A stretch of DNA of 64,000 nucleotides from Flagellimonas yonaguniensis (GCF_029193885.1 NZ_JARFVB010000010.1:1-64000), one strand, 5' to 3'; shown: positions 29,635-40,030, counted from the stretch's first letter. Program-made: numbers and translations. The notes: a model not told the origin generated them from the sequence alone.

Positions 29635-31038
29635 ATGAATCAATATGATGTAGCCATCATCGGCTCCGGACCAGGAGGCTATGTGGCGGCCATTCGATGT
29701 GCCCAATTGGGAATGAAAACGGCAATAATAGAAAAGTATGCCGCTCTTGGCGGAACCTGTCTTAACGTAGGTTGTATCCCCTCCAAGGCACTTTTGGACT
29801 CATCACACCATTACGAAGATGCCGTAAAGCATTTCGAGGAGCACGGTATCGATATTCCAGGGGAAATAAAAGTGAACCTAGAGCAAATGATAGCTCGTAA
29901 ACAAGGCGTAGTGGACCAGACTACCAAAGGTATTGAGTTTTTGATGAGCAAAAACAAAATCGATGTGTACCATGGAGTGGGAAGCTTTAAGGACGCCACG
30001 CACATCAATATTGCAAAAGAGGATGGGGAAGAAACCATTGAGGCCAAGAATGCCATAATAGCTACAGGCTCAAAGCCATCATCTTTGCCTTTTATTGATA
30101 TTGACAAAGAAAGAGTGATTACCTCTACGGAAGCATTAAAGCTTAAGGAAGTTCCCAAACACCTCATTGTAATCGGAGGAGGAGTCATTGGATTGGAATT
30201 AGGGCAAGTGTACAAACGTTTGGGGGCTGATGTGACCGTTGTGGAATACATGGACCGTATTATCCCTGGTATGGACAGTGCATTGTCCAAAGAGCTTACC
30301 AAAGTGATGAAAAAACAAAAGGTAAAGTTCAACCTTTCCCACAAGGTGAAATCCGTGGAGCGTAAAGGCGATGAAGTAATCGTAAAAGCCGATGATAAAA
30401 AAGGTAAAGAGGTAACCATTACAGGGGATTACTGCTTGGTAAGTGTTGGCCGTAAGCCTTATACAGATGGGTTGAACGCCGAAGCTGCCGGAGTCAAATT
30501 GGATGATAGGGGTAGAGTAGAGGTCAATGAACATCTACAGACCAATGTTTCTAACATTTACGCCATTGGCGATGTGGTAAAAGGCGCCATGTTGGCCCAT
30601 AAAGCCGAAGAAGAAGGCACTATGGTAGCTGAAATCTTGGCAGGTCAAAAGCCACATATCGATTATAATTTGATTCCCGGTGTGGTTTACACTTGGCCGG
30701 AAGTTGCTGCTGTGGGGAAAACAGAAGAGCAGTTGAAAGAAGAAGGTGTGGAATATAAATCCGGTCAGTTCCCCATGAGAGCCCTAGGTAGGGCCCGGGC
30801 CAGTATGGATATTGATGGATTTGTGAAAATTCTTGCCGACAAGGACACCGACGAGGTATTGGGCATTCACATGATCGGGGCGAGATGTGCCGATTTGATT
30901 GCCGAAGGAGTTACAGCCATGGAGTTTAGGGCATCTGCGGAGGATATTTCCCGAATGAGCCATGCGCACCCAACCTTTGCAGAAGCTGTTAAAGAAGCTG
31001 CATTGGCGGCAACCGACGACAGAGCACTGCATGTTTAG
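29635..31038 (+). CDS. lpdA: dihydrolipoyl dehydrogenase (E3)
   Basis: A flavoprotein that reoxidises dihydrolipoamide in pyruvate and 2-oxoglutarate dehydrogenase and glycine cleavage complexes. The 467-residue protein has an FAD-binding start (VAIIGSGPGGYVAAIR), the redox disulfide in GGTCLNVGCIPSK (Cys42, Cys47), an NAD site (LIVIGGGVIGLELGQVYKR), and the C-terminal dimer-interface HAHPTFAEAVKEAAL that supplies the catalytic His-Glu. No E1 or E2 gene is adjacent. Confidence 0.96.
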   Translation: MNQYDVAIIGSGPGGYVAAIRCAQLGMKTAIIEKYAALGGTCLNVGCIPSKALLDSSHHYEDAVKHFEEHGIDIPGEIKVNLEQMIARKQGVVDQTTKGIEFLMSKNKIDVYHGVGSFKDATHINIAKEDGEETIEAKNAIIATGSKPSSLPFIDIDKERVITSTEALKLKEVPKHLIVIGGGVIGLELGQVYKRLGADVTVVEYMDRIIPGMDSALSKELTKVMKKQKVKFNLSHKVKSVERKGDEVIVKADDKKGKEVTITGDYCLVSVGRKPYTDGLNAEAAGVKLDDRGRVEVNEHLQTNVSNIYAIGDVVKGAMLAHKAEEEGTMVAEILAGQKPHIDYNLIPGVVYTWPEVAAVGKTEEQLKEEGVEYKSGQFPMRALGRARASMDIDGFVKILADKDTDEVLGIHMIGARCADLIAEGVTAMEFRASAEDISRMSHAHPTFAEAVKEAALAATDDRALHV

Positions 31039-31065
31039 GTAGAAAAAAAGAGAATCAAGAAATAT

Positions 31066-31100
31066 AAAAAGCATTCAGTCTTAGGATTGGATGCTTTTTT
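31066..31100. terminator. bidirectional terminator between lpd and the acyltransferase gene
   Basis: aaaagcattcagtc pairs with ggattggatgctttt (two G-U pairs) with a short loop, with A- and T-runs on the two sides, placed between convergent genes. Confidence 0.75.
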
Positions 31101-32304
31101 AGCTCCGAACGGTACGCAATACCCGACGTAGAAAAAGTCGGAACCTAATGAAAATCTCGCGGAGTAAAGGGGTGGTAACATCCTTCAATTCTATAAGCTG
31201 CGACTTGGCAAACAAAACCCCTGTAGTGATTTGCCATTTGATGCCCGCTTCATATTTGTTGTATTGCAAGGCCAAAAATGTACAGGCAACCATGAAAGCG
31301 AGGGCACCGGGAATCGCAATTTCTGGAGCAAGTGAATGATTGAAGAACCGGTACAGGCCCAATCCGGTAAAACTTCCATAAAGGATAATGAAGTGAATCA
31401 CGTAGATGGAAAGCGTGCTTGCCCCGATTTTTAAAACCGTTTTGTTCGTCATCAATTGGCGAAGTATCATGAATACGGCAAAGACCACAAAAACATTCCC
31501 CAAGCGGATAAATAGATAGTTGTTGGACAAAATCAATTTGAGGAATTCAAATCCGGTCCAATCATATAATACGGCAAAAGCTGCAGTTGACTGGTAAATA
31601 AGTAAATAACCAACCGCCAAAGCAATGGAAATGGCAGCAGGGTACAAATACCTGTAATTTTTGAATCTAGTGAACAGTACCGAGATAAAAGCACCGATGG
31701 TAGTGTACCCAAACCAAGGGATTATGGTAAATACCGACCCATTGGCCTTGGTAAAGTAATTCGCCAAGAAATCGGGCAAAAAGGCAAAGGACCAATCTTT
31801 ATATACCCTTTCAAACAAGAAAAGCACCAATGTGATGATCACAAGAACGGTAGGGAATACATATTTTCTCTTTTTGGCCGTAAGCACATAAACACCGATA
31901 AGTCCCAAAATGGATAGTCCGATGCAATGCAGTACATCCACAAGATAAAAAGCATTGTAGATATGGCCTTTTAAAAGGCCACCAAGGTTCAGCCGCAATA
32001 AATAACCAATGGCCAAAAGCTGCAACCCTCTTCGAATTCCTTTGGAAACCCTGGGGTTTTCCATTCCAGTTTGTGGAACCCGAATCAATAAATAGGTAAA
32101 GATAAAACCAGAGACCGTGAAAAAGACAGGGGCGGTAATTCCCCTAAAATAAAGCCAAATATTGTAAATGGTATTGCTGGAATCCCTAAAAACAGGGTCC
32201 AACAATCCATCGATGAAGTGCCCTTGGAGCATCATCAAAATGGCCCATGCCCGCATGGCATCGATAAAAAATAACCTGTTGCTTTTGGCTGTCATCTGGT
32301 TCAT
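31099..32304 (-). CDS. multi-pass membrane acyltransferase-like protein (DUF1624/acyltransferase 3 type)
   Basis: A membrane protein with about ten hydrophobic helices. The N-terminal RLFFIDAMRAWAILMMLQGH resembles the start of DUF1624/heparan-alpha-glucosaminide N-acetyltransferase-like and acyltransferase 3 proteins, where this Arg and His are conserved. It probably acylates a sugar or lipid at the membrane; the substrate is unknown. I chose the ATG at 32304 because the longer frame (to 32376) starts upstream of a -7 element at 32353-32360 and adds an atypical basic extension; 32295 is also possible. Confidence 0.75.
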   Translation of the reverse strand: MNQMTAKSNRLFFIDAMRAWAILMMLQGHFIDGLLDPVFRDSSNTIYNIWLYFRGITAPVFFTVSGFIFTYLLIRVPQTGMENPRVSKGIRRGLQLLAIGYLLRLNLGGLLKGHIYNAFYLVDVLHCIGLSILGLIGVYVLTAKKRKYVFPTVLVIITLVLFLFERVYKDWSFAFLPDFLANYFTKANGSVFTIIPWFGYTTIGAFISVLFTRFKNYRYLYPAAISIALAVGYLLIYQSTAAFAVLYDWTGFEFLKLILSNNYLFIRLGNVFVVFAVFMILRQLMTNKTVLKIGASTLSIYVIHFIILYGSFTGLGLYRFFNHSLAPEIAIPGALAFMVACTFLALQYNKYEAGIKWQITTGVLFAKSQLIELKDVTTPLLREIFIRFRLFLRRVLRTVRS

Positions 32305-32352
32305 GTTCACCCTATATACTTGTTTTGCAAGTGGTTTGGACGTTCGTCGTGC

Positions 32353-32360
32353 CAAAAATA
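32353..32360 (-). promoter_or_regulatory. -7 promoter element for the acyltransferase gene
   Basis: On the minus strand TATTTTTG matches TAnnTTTG exactly, about 48 bp before the ATG at 32304. It supports the shorter start. Confidence 0.4.
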
Positions 32361-32425
32361 TACAAAATAGTCGCATCTGTCCTTCTATTGGGGTATTTTA
32401 GCAAAACAATCAAGAATTTTATGAT

Positions 32426-32959
32426 ATGGCTGCAATTTTAGCATTTGCAGGAAGCAATTCATCCACTTCCATTAATTTTAAATTGGTAAAACACACCGTT
32501 TCGTTGGTGCAAGGTTATGATATTCAGATACTCAACATGGCAGAACACCCCTTTCCGGTGTTCAGTGAAGACCTTGAGAAAGCAGAAGGGTATTCCAGTT
32601 CATTGAAGGAATTGAATGGGCAAATCAATAGTGCAAATGGCTTGGTTCTTTCCGTTAATGAGCATAATGGGAATCCATCTGCTTATTTCAAAAATGTATT
32701 GGATTGGCTGTCCCGATTGGACCGTAAGTTTTTGGAAGAGACAAAGGTGCTGTTAATGTCCACTTCTGGAGGAAAGCGAGGCGGGAAAGGTTCTTTGGCG
32801 GTAGTTGAAAATATGCTGCCGAGGTTTGGCGCGGAAGTCGTGGCCACTTTCTCCTTGCCGTCTTTTTATGATACGTTTGATGAGGACGACATTTTGGACA
32901 AAGATTTGAAAAATGAACACCAAAGTGCATTGGAAACTTTTTTGGATTCGTTAAAATAA
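32426..32959 (+). CDS. NADPH-dependent FMN reductase family protein
   Basis: A 177-residue flavodoxin-like oxidoreductase. The phosphate loop is ILAFAGSNSSTSINFKLV near residue 4, and VNEHNGNPSAYFKNVLDWLS near residue 73 is the usual (Y/N)NGSxPxxLKNxxDW motif. It probably reduces FMN or quinones with NADPH. It lies 6 bp before pabB. Confidence 0.87.
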   Translation: MAAILAFAGSNSSTSINFKLVKHTVSLVQGYDIQILNMAEHPFPVFSEDLEKAEGYSSSLKELNGQINSANGLVLSVNEHNGNPSAYFKNVLDWLSRLDRKFLEETKVLLMSTSGGKRGGKGSLAVVENMLPRFGAEVVATFSLPSFYDTFDEDDILDKDLKNEHQSALETFLDSLK

Positions 32960-32965
32960 CAGGTA

Positions 32966-34249
32966 TTGCGAACACAACGTTCTTTTAAGATAGATTCCCT
33001 TTTACAAAGTAAAAAAGCCCTATTCGAGTGGTCCAGAGGTTTTGAAGACGCGGTTTGGTTGGATGGCAATTCGCACGAAGACCCCTATTCCAGTTTTGAA
33101 GCCTGTCTAGCTGTTGGAGTATCACAAAGGCTACAAACGGCAGAAGGCTTGGGTACCTTTTTGGAAAATGAAAATGATTGGTTGTTTGGCTACTTTTCCT
33201 ATGATTTTAAAAATGAACTGGAAAATTTGTCTTCCCATAATACGGATGCTCTGGACTTTCCTACCATACAGTTTTTTCAACCCAACAAACTCATTTTTGT
33301 TGCCAACGGACAGCTTCATTTTAATTATTTAGAGCCTTTTGCTGATGAAATTGAAACCGATTATGAGGAAATGATCAATTACCAACAAAAGGAATCATCT
33401 ATCAAGCAGAGCGATTCCATCAAGATAAAAATGCGTATCCACAAAGATGCCTATTTTGATAAAGCCAATCGTTTTCTGGAACACATCCACAGGGGAGACA
33501 TTTACGAGGCCAATTTTTGTCAAGAGTTTTATGCAGAGGAAGTTGATATTGATCCGTGGGAAACCTATCGGAAACTGAACGCTATATCGGAACCGCCTTT
33601 TGCAGCTTTCGCAAAACTGGATGATAACTATTTGATGTGTGCATCGCCTGAACGGTACATCAAAAAAATAGGTCAGAAAGTGATTTCCCAACCCATAAAA
33701 GGCACGGCACGAAGGGGGAAAGATGAATTGGAGGATAAAAAAATCAAAAAAGAACTGTCTCAAGATCAAAAAGAACGCTCGGAAAATATCATGATCACCG
33801 ATTTGGTCCGTAACGATTTATCCAAAAGTGCATTACAGGGTTCTGTTGAGGTTAAAGAACTTTGTAAACCGTACACCTTTAAGCAAGTACATCAATTGAT
33901 CTCCACTATAGTTTCAAAAGTACAGCCGGGCAAAAATCCCTTGGAATTGATCAAGGAAACCTTTCCGATGGGTAGCATGACGGGTGCCCCGAAAATATCG
34001 GCAATGAACATCATTGAGGAATTGGAAGAGACCAAACGTGGTCTCTACAGTGGAGCTGTTGGCTATTTTGCTCCAAATGGGGATTTTGATTTCAATGTGG
34101 TTATCAGGAGTATTCTGTACAATGCCACCAAAAGATATGTGTCCTTTTCCGTGGGGAGTGCCATTACCTCAAAATCTGACCCGGAAATGGAATATGCGGA
34201 ATGTTTGCTCAAGGCCAAAGCCATGCGAACCGTTTTGGAAGAAGGCTGA
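32966..34249 (+). CDS. pabB: aminodeoxychorismate synthase component I / chorismate-binding enzyme
   Basis: Converts chorismate to 4-amino-4-deoxychorismate for folate synthesis. The 427-residue protein has a divergent N-terminal half and a conserved chorismate-binding half: RFLEHIHRGDIYEANFCQEF, QPIKGTARRG (the Lys of PabB type), SENIMITDLVRNDLS, FPMGSMTGAPK and ETKRGLYSGAVGY. The start codon is TTG (32966); no in-frame ATG occurs before residue 135, so a non-ATG start is needed. No pabA or pabC homologue is adjacent. TilS follows 22 bp later. Confidence 0.88.
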   Translation: MRTQRSFKIDSLLQSKKALFEWSRGFEDAVWLDGNSHEDPYSSFEACLAVGVSQRLQTAEGLGTFLENENDWLFGYFSYDFKNELENLSSHNTDALDFPTIQFFQPNKLIFVANGQLHFNYLEPFADEIETDYEEMINYQQKESSIKQSDSIKIKMRIHKDAYFDKANRFLEHIHRGDIYEANFCQEFYAEEVDIDPWETYRKLNAISEPPFAAFAKLDDNYLMCASPERYIKKIGQKVISQPIKGTARRGKDELEDKKIKKELSQDQKERSENIMITDLVRNDLSKSALQGSVEVKELCKPYTFKQVHQLISTIVSKVQPGKNPLELIKETFPMGSMTGAPKISAMNIIEELEETKRGLYSGAVGYFAPNGDFDFNVVIRSILYNATKRYVSFSVGSAITSKSDPEMEYAECLLKAKAMRTVLEEG

Positions 34250-34271
34250 GGTTTATTCGTAAATTCGCAAC

Positions 34272-35579
34272 ATGTTCCCAAAGTTCAAACAGCATACAAC
34301 CAGCGCAATGCCCTTTCTTAAAGGACAAAGGCTTCTATTGGCCTGTAGTGGAGGTGTGGATAGTGTTGTGCTGGCCCATTTATGTGTTGCTGAGGAAATG
34401 GATGTGGCCTTGGCCCATTGCAATTTTAACCTCCGCGACGAGGAAAGTGATGGCGACGAGACATTTGTACGAGAGTTGGCCTCAAAATTAAAGGTTGAAG
34501 TCTTTGTGAAACGATTTAATACCGAGCAATATGCCGAAAAAAAACGTTTGTCCGTACAGATGGCAGCCAGGGAGTTGCGCTATCAATGGTTTGATGAAGT
34601 ATTGCAAACCAAAGGTTTTGACTATGTTTTGACGGCCCACCATGCTGATGATAGTTTGGAAACCTTCCTGATCAATTTGTCCCGTGGAACAGGAATCGAT
34701 GGTCTTTCTGGAATTCCCGAAGTGAACGAAAAAGTAGTTCGACCCTTGTTGTCGTTTTCACAAGAAGAAATTTTGGATTATGCCAAAAACAATAATATTA
34801 GCTGGCGGGAGGATAGCAGCAACGCCAGTACCAAATACCTTCGCAATAAGATTCGTCACGAGATCGTGCCCACGTTAAAGGAATTGCATCCCACCTTTTT
34901 GCGGAATTTTCTCAATACACAGCATTATTTGCAGCAGACCAATGACTTGGTCAACCATCATTTGGGGGAATTAAGGGCCAAATTGTTTGAGCAAAGTGAC
35001 GGTGTCATCAAAATACCTATTGCCGAACTGCAAAAACTGCAACCTTTGGAATCCTATTTATATGGATTGTTCAAAGAATACGGCTTCACAGAATGGAACG
35101 ACGTGAAAAATCTGTTGACTGCCATGAGCGGCAAACAAGTATTTTCCCAAACCCATCAGTTGCTCAAGGATAGGGATTGTCTTATGCTGTCCAAAATAAA
35201 AAATAAAGTCAAAGGGACATACACGGTCTCTTTGGATATAGACACTTCCGAATTGCCCATTAAATTAAAGCTGGAAGAGGTTGGAGCCCTAGAGGAACAG
35301 GGCAAAAATGTCGTATTTTTGGACAAGGAAAAGTTAAACTTTCCGTTAGTGTTAAGGAATTGGGAAAAAGGCGACTATTTTTATCCCTTTGGGATGCAAG
35401 GCAAGAAAAAGCTGTCCAAATTCTTCAAGGACGAGAAGTTGGATGTGCTTTCCAAGGAAAAACAATGGTTGCTCTGCTCGGACAACAAAATTGTTTGGGT
35501 TGTGGGCAAACGTGCAGACGAACGATTCAAGGTCGATGATTCGACCAAGCAAATACTAAAGATTACGCAGTTTACATGA
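34272..35579 (+). CDS. tilS: tRNA(Ile)-lysidine synthase
   Basis: Modifies the CAU anticodon of tRNA-Ile2 to lysidine. The 435-residue protein has the PP-loop LLLACSGGVDSVVLAHLC near residue 22, LAHCNFNLR, VLTAHHADDSLETFLINLSR (His-His-Asp) and RPLL...EDSSNASTKYLRNKIRHEIVP, then the C-terminal TilS domain (FYPFGMQGKKKLSKFFKDEK region). Its stop codon overlaps the dsbD start by 4 bp. Confidence 0.94.
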   Translation: MFPKFKQHTTSAMPFLKGQRLLLACSGGVDSVVLAHLCVAEEMDVALAHCNFNLRDEESDGDETFVRELASKLKVEVFVKRFNTEQYAEKKRLSVQMAARELRYQWFDEVLQTKGFDYVLTAHHADDSLETFLINLSRGTGIDGLSGIPEVNEKVVRPLLSFSQEEILDYAKNNNISWREDSSNASTKYLRNKIRHEIVPTLKELHPTFLRNFLNTQHYLQQTNDLVNHHLGELRAKLFEQSDGVIKIPIAELQKLQPLESYLYGLFKEYGFTEWNDVKNLLTAMSGKQVFSQTHQLLKDRDCLMLSKIKNKVKGTYTVSLDIDTSELPIKLKLEEVGALEEQGKNVVFLDKEKLNFPLVLRNWEKGDYFYPFGMQGKKKLSKFFKDEKLDVLSKEKQWLLCSDNKIVWVVGKRADERFKVDDSTKQILKITQFT

Positions 35580-37555
35580 GATTATCGGTTCTCTTTTTAG
35601 GATTATTCTTCATTAATCTAACCACATTCGCCCAAACGGATGAAAATCCTGCAGTTTGGAGCCATGAAGTGCATAAGTTGTCCGATACCGAATACGAATT
35701 GGTGTTCAAGGGCAGAATTATGGATGGATGGCATGTGTATTCCCAGTACACTGCTGAAGGCGGCTCGCTCCCCAGCGAGTTTACCTTTGAAAAGGCAGGA
35801 GAGGATTACGAACTCATCGGCAAAACGGAAGAGAGCGAGACCATAAAGGAGTACAGTGACATTTTCGAGGTGGAGGAGACTTTTTTTAAGGGAGAAGCTA
35901 TTTTCACTCAGAAAATTAAATTGCTGAATCTCGATATCAACCAGGTTTCAGTGAATCTCTTTTACCAAATATGTAAGGAGGTTTGCCTTCCCGTTGATGA
36001 GTATTTTCAAATTTCATTGGACGGAAGCGGGTTTGTTTCCGAAGAGGCATCTTTGGATGAGCGAAGTGTGGCTTTGGGAGAATCCCTGAAAGTGGATTTA
36101 AAGAACAAACAACTGCTCAACCAAGATGGGGTTATGGATTCCGAAGGAAAATCCAATCTGTGGGTCATTTTTGGACTGGGTTTTATAGGTGGATTGATTG
36201 CTTTGTTGACCCCCTGTGTATTCCCGATGATTCCATTGACCGTTTCGTTTTTCACCAAACAAACACAGAACAAACCAAAGGGTATCGGTAATGCCTTGCT
36301 TTACGGGTTCTTTATTGTTTTGATTTATTTCTTGTTGAGTTTGCCGTTCCATTTGTTCAATTCGGTGGACTCGCAGATATTGAACACGATAGCCACGAAC
36401 ATCTGGCTCAACGTGTTCTTCTTTGTCATATTTGTATTCTTTGCCTTTTCGTTCTTTGGGTATTACGAGTTGACGCTGCCCAGTTCTTGGGCCAATAAGA
36501 TGGATTCCGCCTCGTCCAAAGTGGGAGGTGGGCTCGGTATCTTTTTCATGGCATTGACCTTGGCCATTGTATCTTTTTCTTGTACAGGTCCTATTTTGGG
36601 CGGACTTCTGGGAAGTACCACGTTGGCAGAAGGTAATGTAGCTACTAATTTAACCTCCGGAATGGTCGGTTTTGGTTTGGCGTTGGCTTTGCCATTTGCC
36701 TTGTTCGCCATGTTCCCGGCTTGGTTGAATTCCTTGCCCAAGTCCGGTGGTTGGATGACCACTGTGAAAGTGGTACTTGGTTTCTTGGAATTGGCCTTGG
36801 CTTTCAAATTCTTGTCCAATGCCGATTTGGTGGGTAACTGGGGCATTTTTAAACGAGAGATCTTTGTGGGTATTTGGGTGGTGCTCTTCATTTTGATGAC
36901 ACTTTACCTTTTTGGAATATTTGGATTTCCGCATGATGGACCCAAGAAAAATTTATCGCCAGCTAGGAAGATAGTTGGTTTGGTAAGCTTTGCTTTTACC
37001 GTGTATTTGGTCCTTGGGTTGTTCAATATCAGTAATCTAAAACTGTTGAGCGGATTCCCTCCACCTAGTTTTTACAGTGTTGTGGAAACAGAGAGTGATT
37101 GTCCGTTGGGATTGGATTGTTACAAGGATTTTGAAGAAGGTGTGGCATACGCACAAGAGGTGAACAAACCCATTTTGCTCGATTTTACGGGCTGGGCTTG
37201 TGTGAACTGTAGGAAAATGGAAGAGAACGTTTGGAGCGATTCCAAAGTGTATCCAATCCTCAAAGAGGATTATGTGTTGATTTCGCTTTATGTGGATGAT
37301 AGAAAGGAACTTCCCGAATCCGAGCAATTCGATTTTAAATACGATTCAGGGCGTGTAAAATCCATTGAGACCATAGGTCAAAAATGGGGGACATTTCAAA
37401 CCATCAATTTTAACGCGGCATCACAACCATACTACGTACTGCTATCCCCAAATTTAGAAATCCTAAACGAGGCGGTACAATACGTTGATGTTGAAACCTA
37501 TGAGCAGTGGTTGAAATCCGGATTGGAGAAACACCATCTTTCCATCAACAAATAG
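35576..37555 (+). CDS. dsbD: thiol:disulfide interchange protein DsbD
   Basis: Carries electrons from cytoplasmic thioredoxin to periplasmic proteins. The 659-residue protein has a signal peptide (1-19), a periplasmic alpha domain with Cys133 and Cys137 (QICKEVCLPV), eight membrane helices (about 195-510) with Cys214 in LLTPCVFPMIP and the partner Cys in SFSCTGPILGG, and a thioredoxin-like gamma domain with WACVNC (Cys542, Cys545). All three redox pairs are present, so it should be functional. It is translationally coupled to tilS. Confidence 0.92.
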   Translation: MRLSVLFLGLFFINLTTFAQTDENPAVWSHEVHKLSDTEYELVFKGRIMDGWHVYSQYTAEGGSLPSEFTFEKAGEDYELIGKTEESETIKEYSDIFEVEETFFKGEAIFTQKIKLLNLDINQVSVNLFYQICKEVCLPVDEYFQISLDGSGFVSEEASLDERSVALGESLKVDLKNKQLLNQDGVMDSEGKSNLWVIFGLGFIGGLIALLTPCVFPMIPLTVSFFTKQTQNKPKGIGNALLYGFFIVLIYFLLSLPFHLFNSVDSQILNTIATNIWLNVFFFVIFVFFAFSFFGYYELTLPSSWANKMDSASSKVGGGLGIFFMALTLAIVSFSCTGPILGGLLGSTTLAEGNVATNLTSGMVGFGLALALPFALFAMFPAWLNSLPKSGGWMTTVKVVLGFLELALAFKFLSNADLVGNWGIFKREIFVGIWVVLFILMTLYLFGIFGFPHDGPKKNLSPARKIVGLVSFAFTVYLVLGLFNISNLKLLSGFPPPSFYSVVETESDCPLGLDCYKDFEEGVAYAQEVNKPILLDFTGWACVNCRKMEENVWSDSKVYPILKEDYVLISLYVDDRKELPESEQFDFKYDSGRVKSIETIGQKWGTFQTINFNAASQPYYVLLSPNLEILNEAVQYVDVETYEQWLKSGLEKHHLSINK

Positions 37556-37642
37556 TTGATTATTCGTCCATATTTTTTCAACCATCTAAGAAATTAATTA
37601 TACCTTGGGATGGTCTATTGACTTAATAACCCATCATCTCTC

Positions 37643-40030
37643 GTGAAAAAGTACAAAAAGATTCTCCTTGCGCTCGCAGGACTGCTTTTACTTGTAATTA
37701 TTGGCATTGCCATTTTTATCAATAGCTTGAAACCTGATTATAGCGGGAAAAAATCCTTGCCTGGTATATCCGATGAAGTAACCACGTATTTTGATCCCTA
37801 TGGGATTCCACACATTTATGCACAAAACGAAAAGGATGCGATTAAAGTGTTGGGCTATGTGCATGCGCAGGACAGATTATGGCAGATGGAACTCCTGCGT
37901 AGGGTGGCCAAAGGACGACTTTCCGAGGTTTTTGGGGAGGATATGGTCAAGACGGATAAGTTCTTCCTCTCTTTGGGCATAGATGACCATACTAAAGCAA
38001 CCATTTCCAATCTTGATAAGCAAAGCGAAACCATTGCACTTTCACAAGCTTACTTGGATGGAATCAACGAGTTCATTAAACAAGGACCAACACCCATCGA
38101 ATTTTATTTGACCGGTATTGAAAAAGAGCCGTTTACCATTGAAGATGTTTACAATGCCGTAGGATATATGGCCTTCAGTTTTGCCATGGCCCATAAAACC
38201 GACCCCTTATTGACGAGTATGCGCAATAAGTTAGGGGATGATTATATAAGGGAGCTGGCCGTAAGTTCGGATACTTCCACCGTATGGATAAAAAACCACA
38301 AAGGGGAAGAAACCGATACTTTGGGCACCAATATTACCGCTAGTGTCACTTCGGCCCTTGAAAAACTTCCCATCCCACAGTTTGAAGGGAGTAATAGCTG
38401 GGTGGTGGCACCAAAGAAGACAAAAAACGGAAAAGTGATTTTTGCCAACGACCCGCATATTGGCTTTGCCCAACCTTCAGTATGGTACGAGGCCCATGTG
38501 AGCACTCCGACCTATGAAAAATATGGATACCATCTCGCGGGAGTGCCGTTTCCTTTGTTGGGTCATGATAGGAATTTGGCCTATGGCCTTACCATGTTCG
38601 AGAACGATGATATTGATTTTTATTACGAGGAAACCAATCCTTCCGATAGTACCCAATACAAAACCGCTGAAGGTTGGGAAAATTATGAATTTGTAAACAA
38701 GACCATTAAAGTAAAAGATGGGGATGATGTTACGTTTACCTACAAGAAAACACATCATGGCCCTATCTTGAACAATATTGCAGATCAAATTTCCGGAGAA
38801 CGACCAGTGGCCATGTCTTGGATATATACCAAACCCACGAATATGGTATTGCATGCCTTGTTCGGATTGAGTCATGCGACCAATATAGAAGAGTTTAAAA
38901 GTGCCCTGCCCAACATTCATGCGCCAGGACTCAACGTCATGTATGGTGATGCCCAAGGGAATGTTGCTTGGTGGGCCACGGCCAAACTTTACGAGATGCC
39001 CGATAGCCTGTCCACCAAGTTTATCTTGGATGGGGCATCAGGGAATGAAGAACCGTTGCGTTATCTGGATTTCTCGGAAAACCCCATGGCGGAGAATCCA
39101 CCTTGGAACTATGTGTATTCCGCCAATAATCAACCAGATTCGATTGCAGGAATGCTTTATCCGGGGTACTATTTGCCGGAAAACAGGGCAAAACGCATTG
39201 TTCAATTACTGGATGCCAAGGATGACTGGGACAAGGAGTCCATATCAGAAATGATATTGGATGATACATCCCCTGTGAATACGGAATTGATCACGGAATT
39301 GATCAAACTGTTCGATGTCACACATTTGAACAATGAACAATTGGTAATGGTGGATTCTTTGAAAAACTGGAATGGAAAATATTCTTTGACGAGTACAAGC
39401 CCGACCTTATACCATAGAGCACTCTATTATATGGTCAAGAATACCATGGAAGACGAATTGGGGCCAGAGATGTTCAACCAATTTCTGTCGACCCACCTTT
39501 TTAAAAGACAGATTGCATGGGGAGGTAAAATGGAGACCGGAAAATGGTGGGACAACATTAATACTCCCGATGTAGTGGAAACGCGGGAGGAAATGGTCAT
39601 AAAGTCTTTTTCCGACGCTTGGAATTCCCTTGTTGAAGACTTTGGTCCAGATTCCAGCCAATGGACATGGGACAAAGTACATACCTTGGAGCATGAGCAC
39701 CCATTTGGTCAGGTGGCATCGCTTCGTAAGTATTTTAATGTGGGGCCGTTTCCTGTCAATGGAACCCGTGAAGTTATCAACAACCTTGCTTTTCCTTACG
39801 ATAGCACAGGTTTTTACAAAGTAAACTCCGGGCCATCAACCCGTAGGATCATCGACTTTTCCGATGTGGAGAACAGCATCAGCATATTGCCCACAGGCCA
39901 ATCTGGAAATCCGCTGAGCAAACACTATGATGATCAAGCCCAAATGTATGTCAACGGAGAGTTTCGTAAAATGATGATGAACCAACAGGAAATAGAGGAA
40001 ACCGCTGAATCCGTTTTGATCTTCCGTTAA
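37643..40030 (+). CDS. penicillin acylase family Ntn-hydrolase
   Basis: A 795-residue secreted or membrane-anchored amidase precursor starting at GTG. An N-terminal hydrophobic segment (8-28) is followed by the alpha-chain start DEVTTYFDPYGIPHIYAQ and HAQDRLWQMELLRR. The beta-chain nucleophile is Ser250 in FEGSNSWVVAP, exposed after autocatalytic cleavage. Later segments include HGPIL, YGDAQGNVAWW and the C-terminal SGNPLSKHYDDQAQMY, all typical. Natural substrates may be N-acyl homoserine lactones or other acyl amides; this cannot be told from sequence. Confidence 0.9.
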   Translation: MKKYKKILLALAGLLLLVIIGIAIFINSLKPDYSGKKSLPGISDEVTTYFDPYGIPHIYAQNEKDAIKVLGYVHAQDRLWQMELLRRVAKGRLSEVFGEDMVKTDKFFLSLGIDDHTKATISNLDKQSETIALSQAYLDGINEFIKQGPTPIEFYLTGIEKEPFTIEDVYNAVGYMAFSFAMAHKTDPLLTSMRNKLGDDYIRELAVSSDTSTVWIKNHKGEETDTLGTNITASVTSALEKLPIPQFEGSNSWVVAPKKTKNGKVIFANDPHIGFAQPSVWYEAHVSTPTYEKYGYHLAGVPFPLLGHDRNLAYGLTMFENDDIDFYYEETNPSDSTQYKTAEGWENYEFVNKTIKVKDGDDVTFTYKKTHHGPILNNIADQISGERPVAMSWIYTKPTNMVLHALFGLSHATNIEEFKSALPNIHAPGLNVMYGDAQGNVAWWATAKLYEMPDSLSTKFILDGASGNEEPLRYLDFSENPMAENPPWNYVYSANNQPDSIAGMLYPGYYLPENRAKRIVQLLDAKDDWDKESISEMILDDTSPVNTELITELIKLFDVTHLNNEQLVMVDSLKNWNGKYSLTSTSPTLYHRALYYMVKNTMEDELGPEMFNQFLSTHLFKRQIAWGGKMETGKWWDNINTPDVVETREEMVIKSFSDAWNSLVEDFGPDSSQWTWDKVHTLEHEHPFGQVASLRKYFNVGPFPVNGTREVINNLAFPYDSTGFYKVNSGPSTRRIIDFSDVENSISILPTGQSGNPLSKHYDDQAQMYVNGEFRKMMMNQQEIEETAESVLIFR

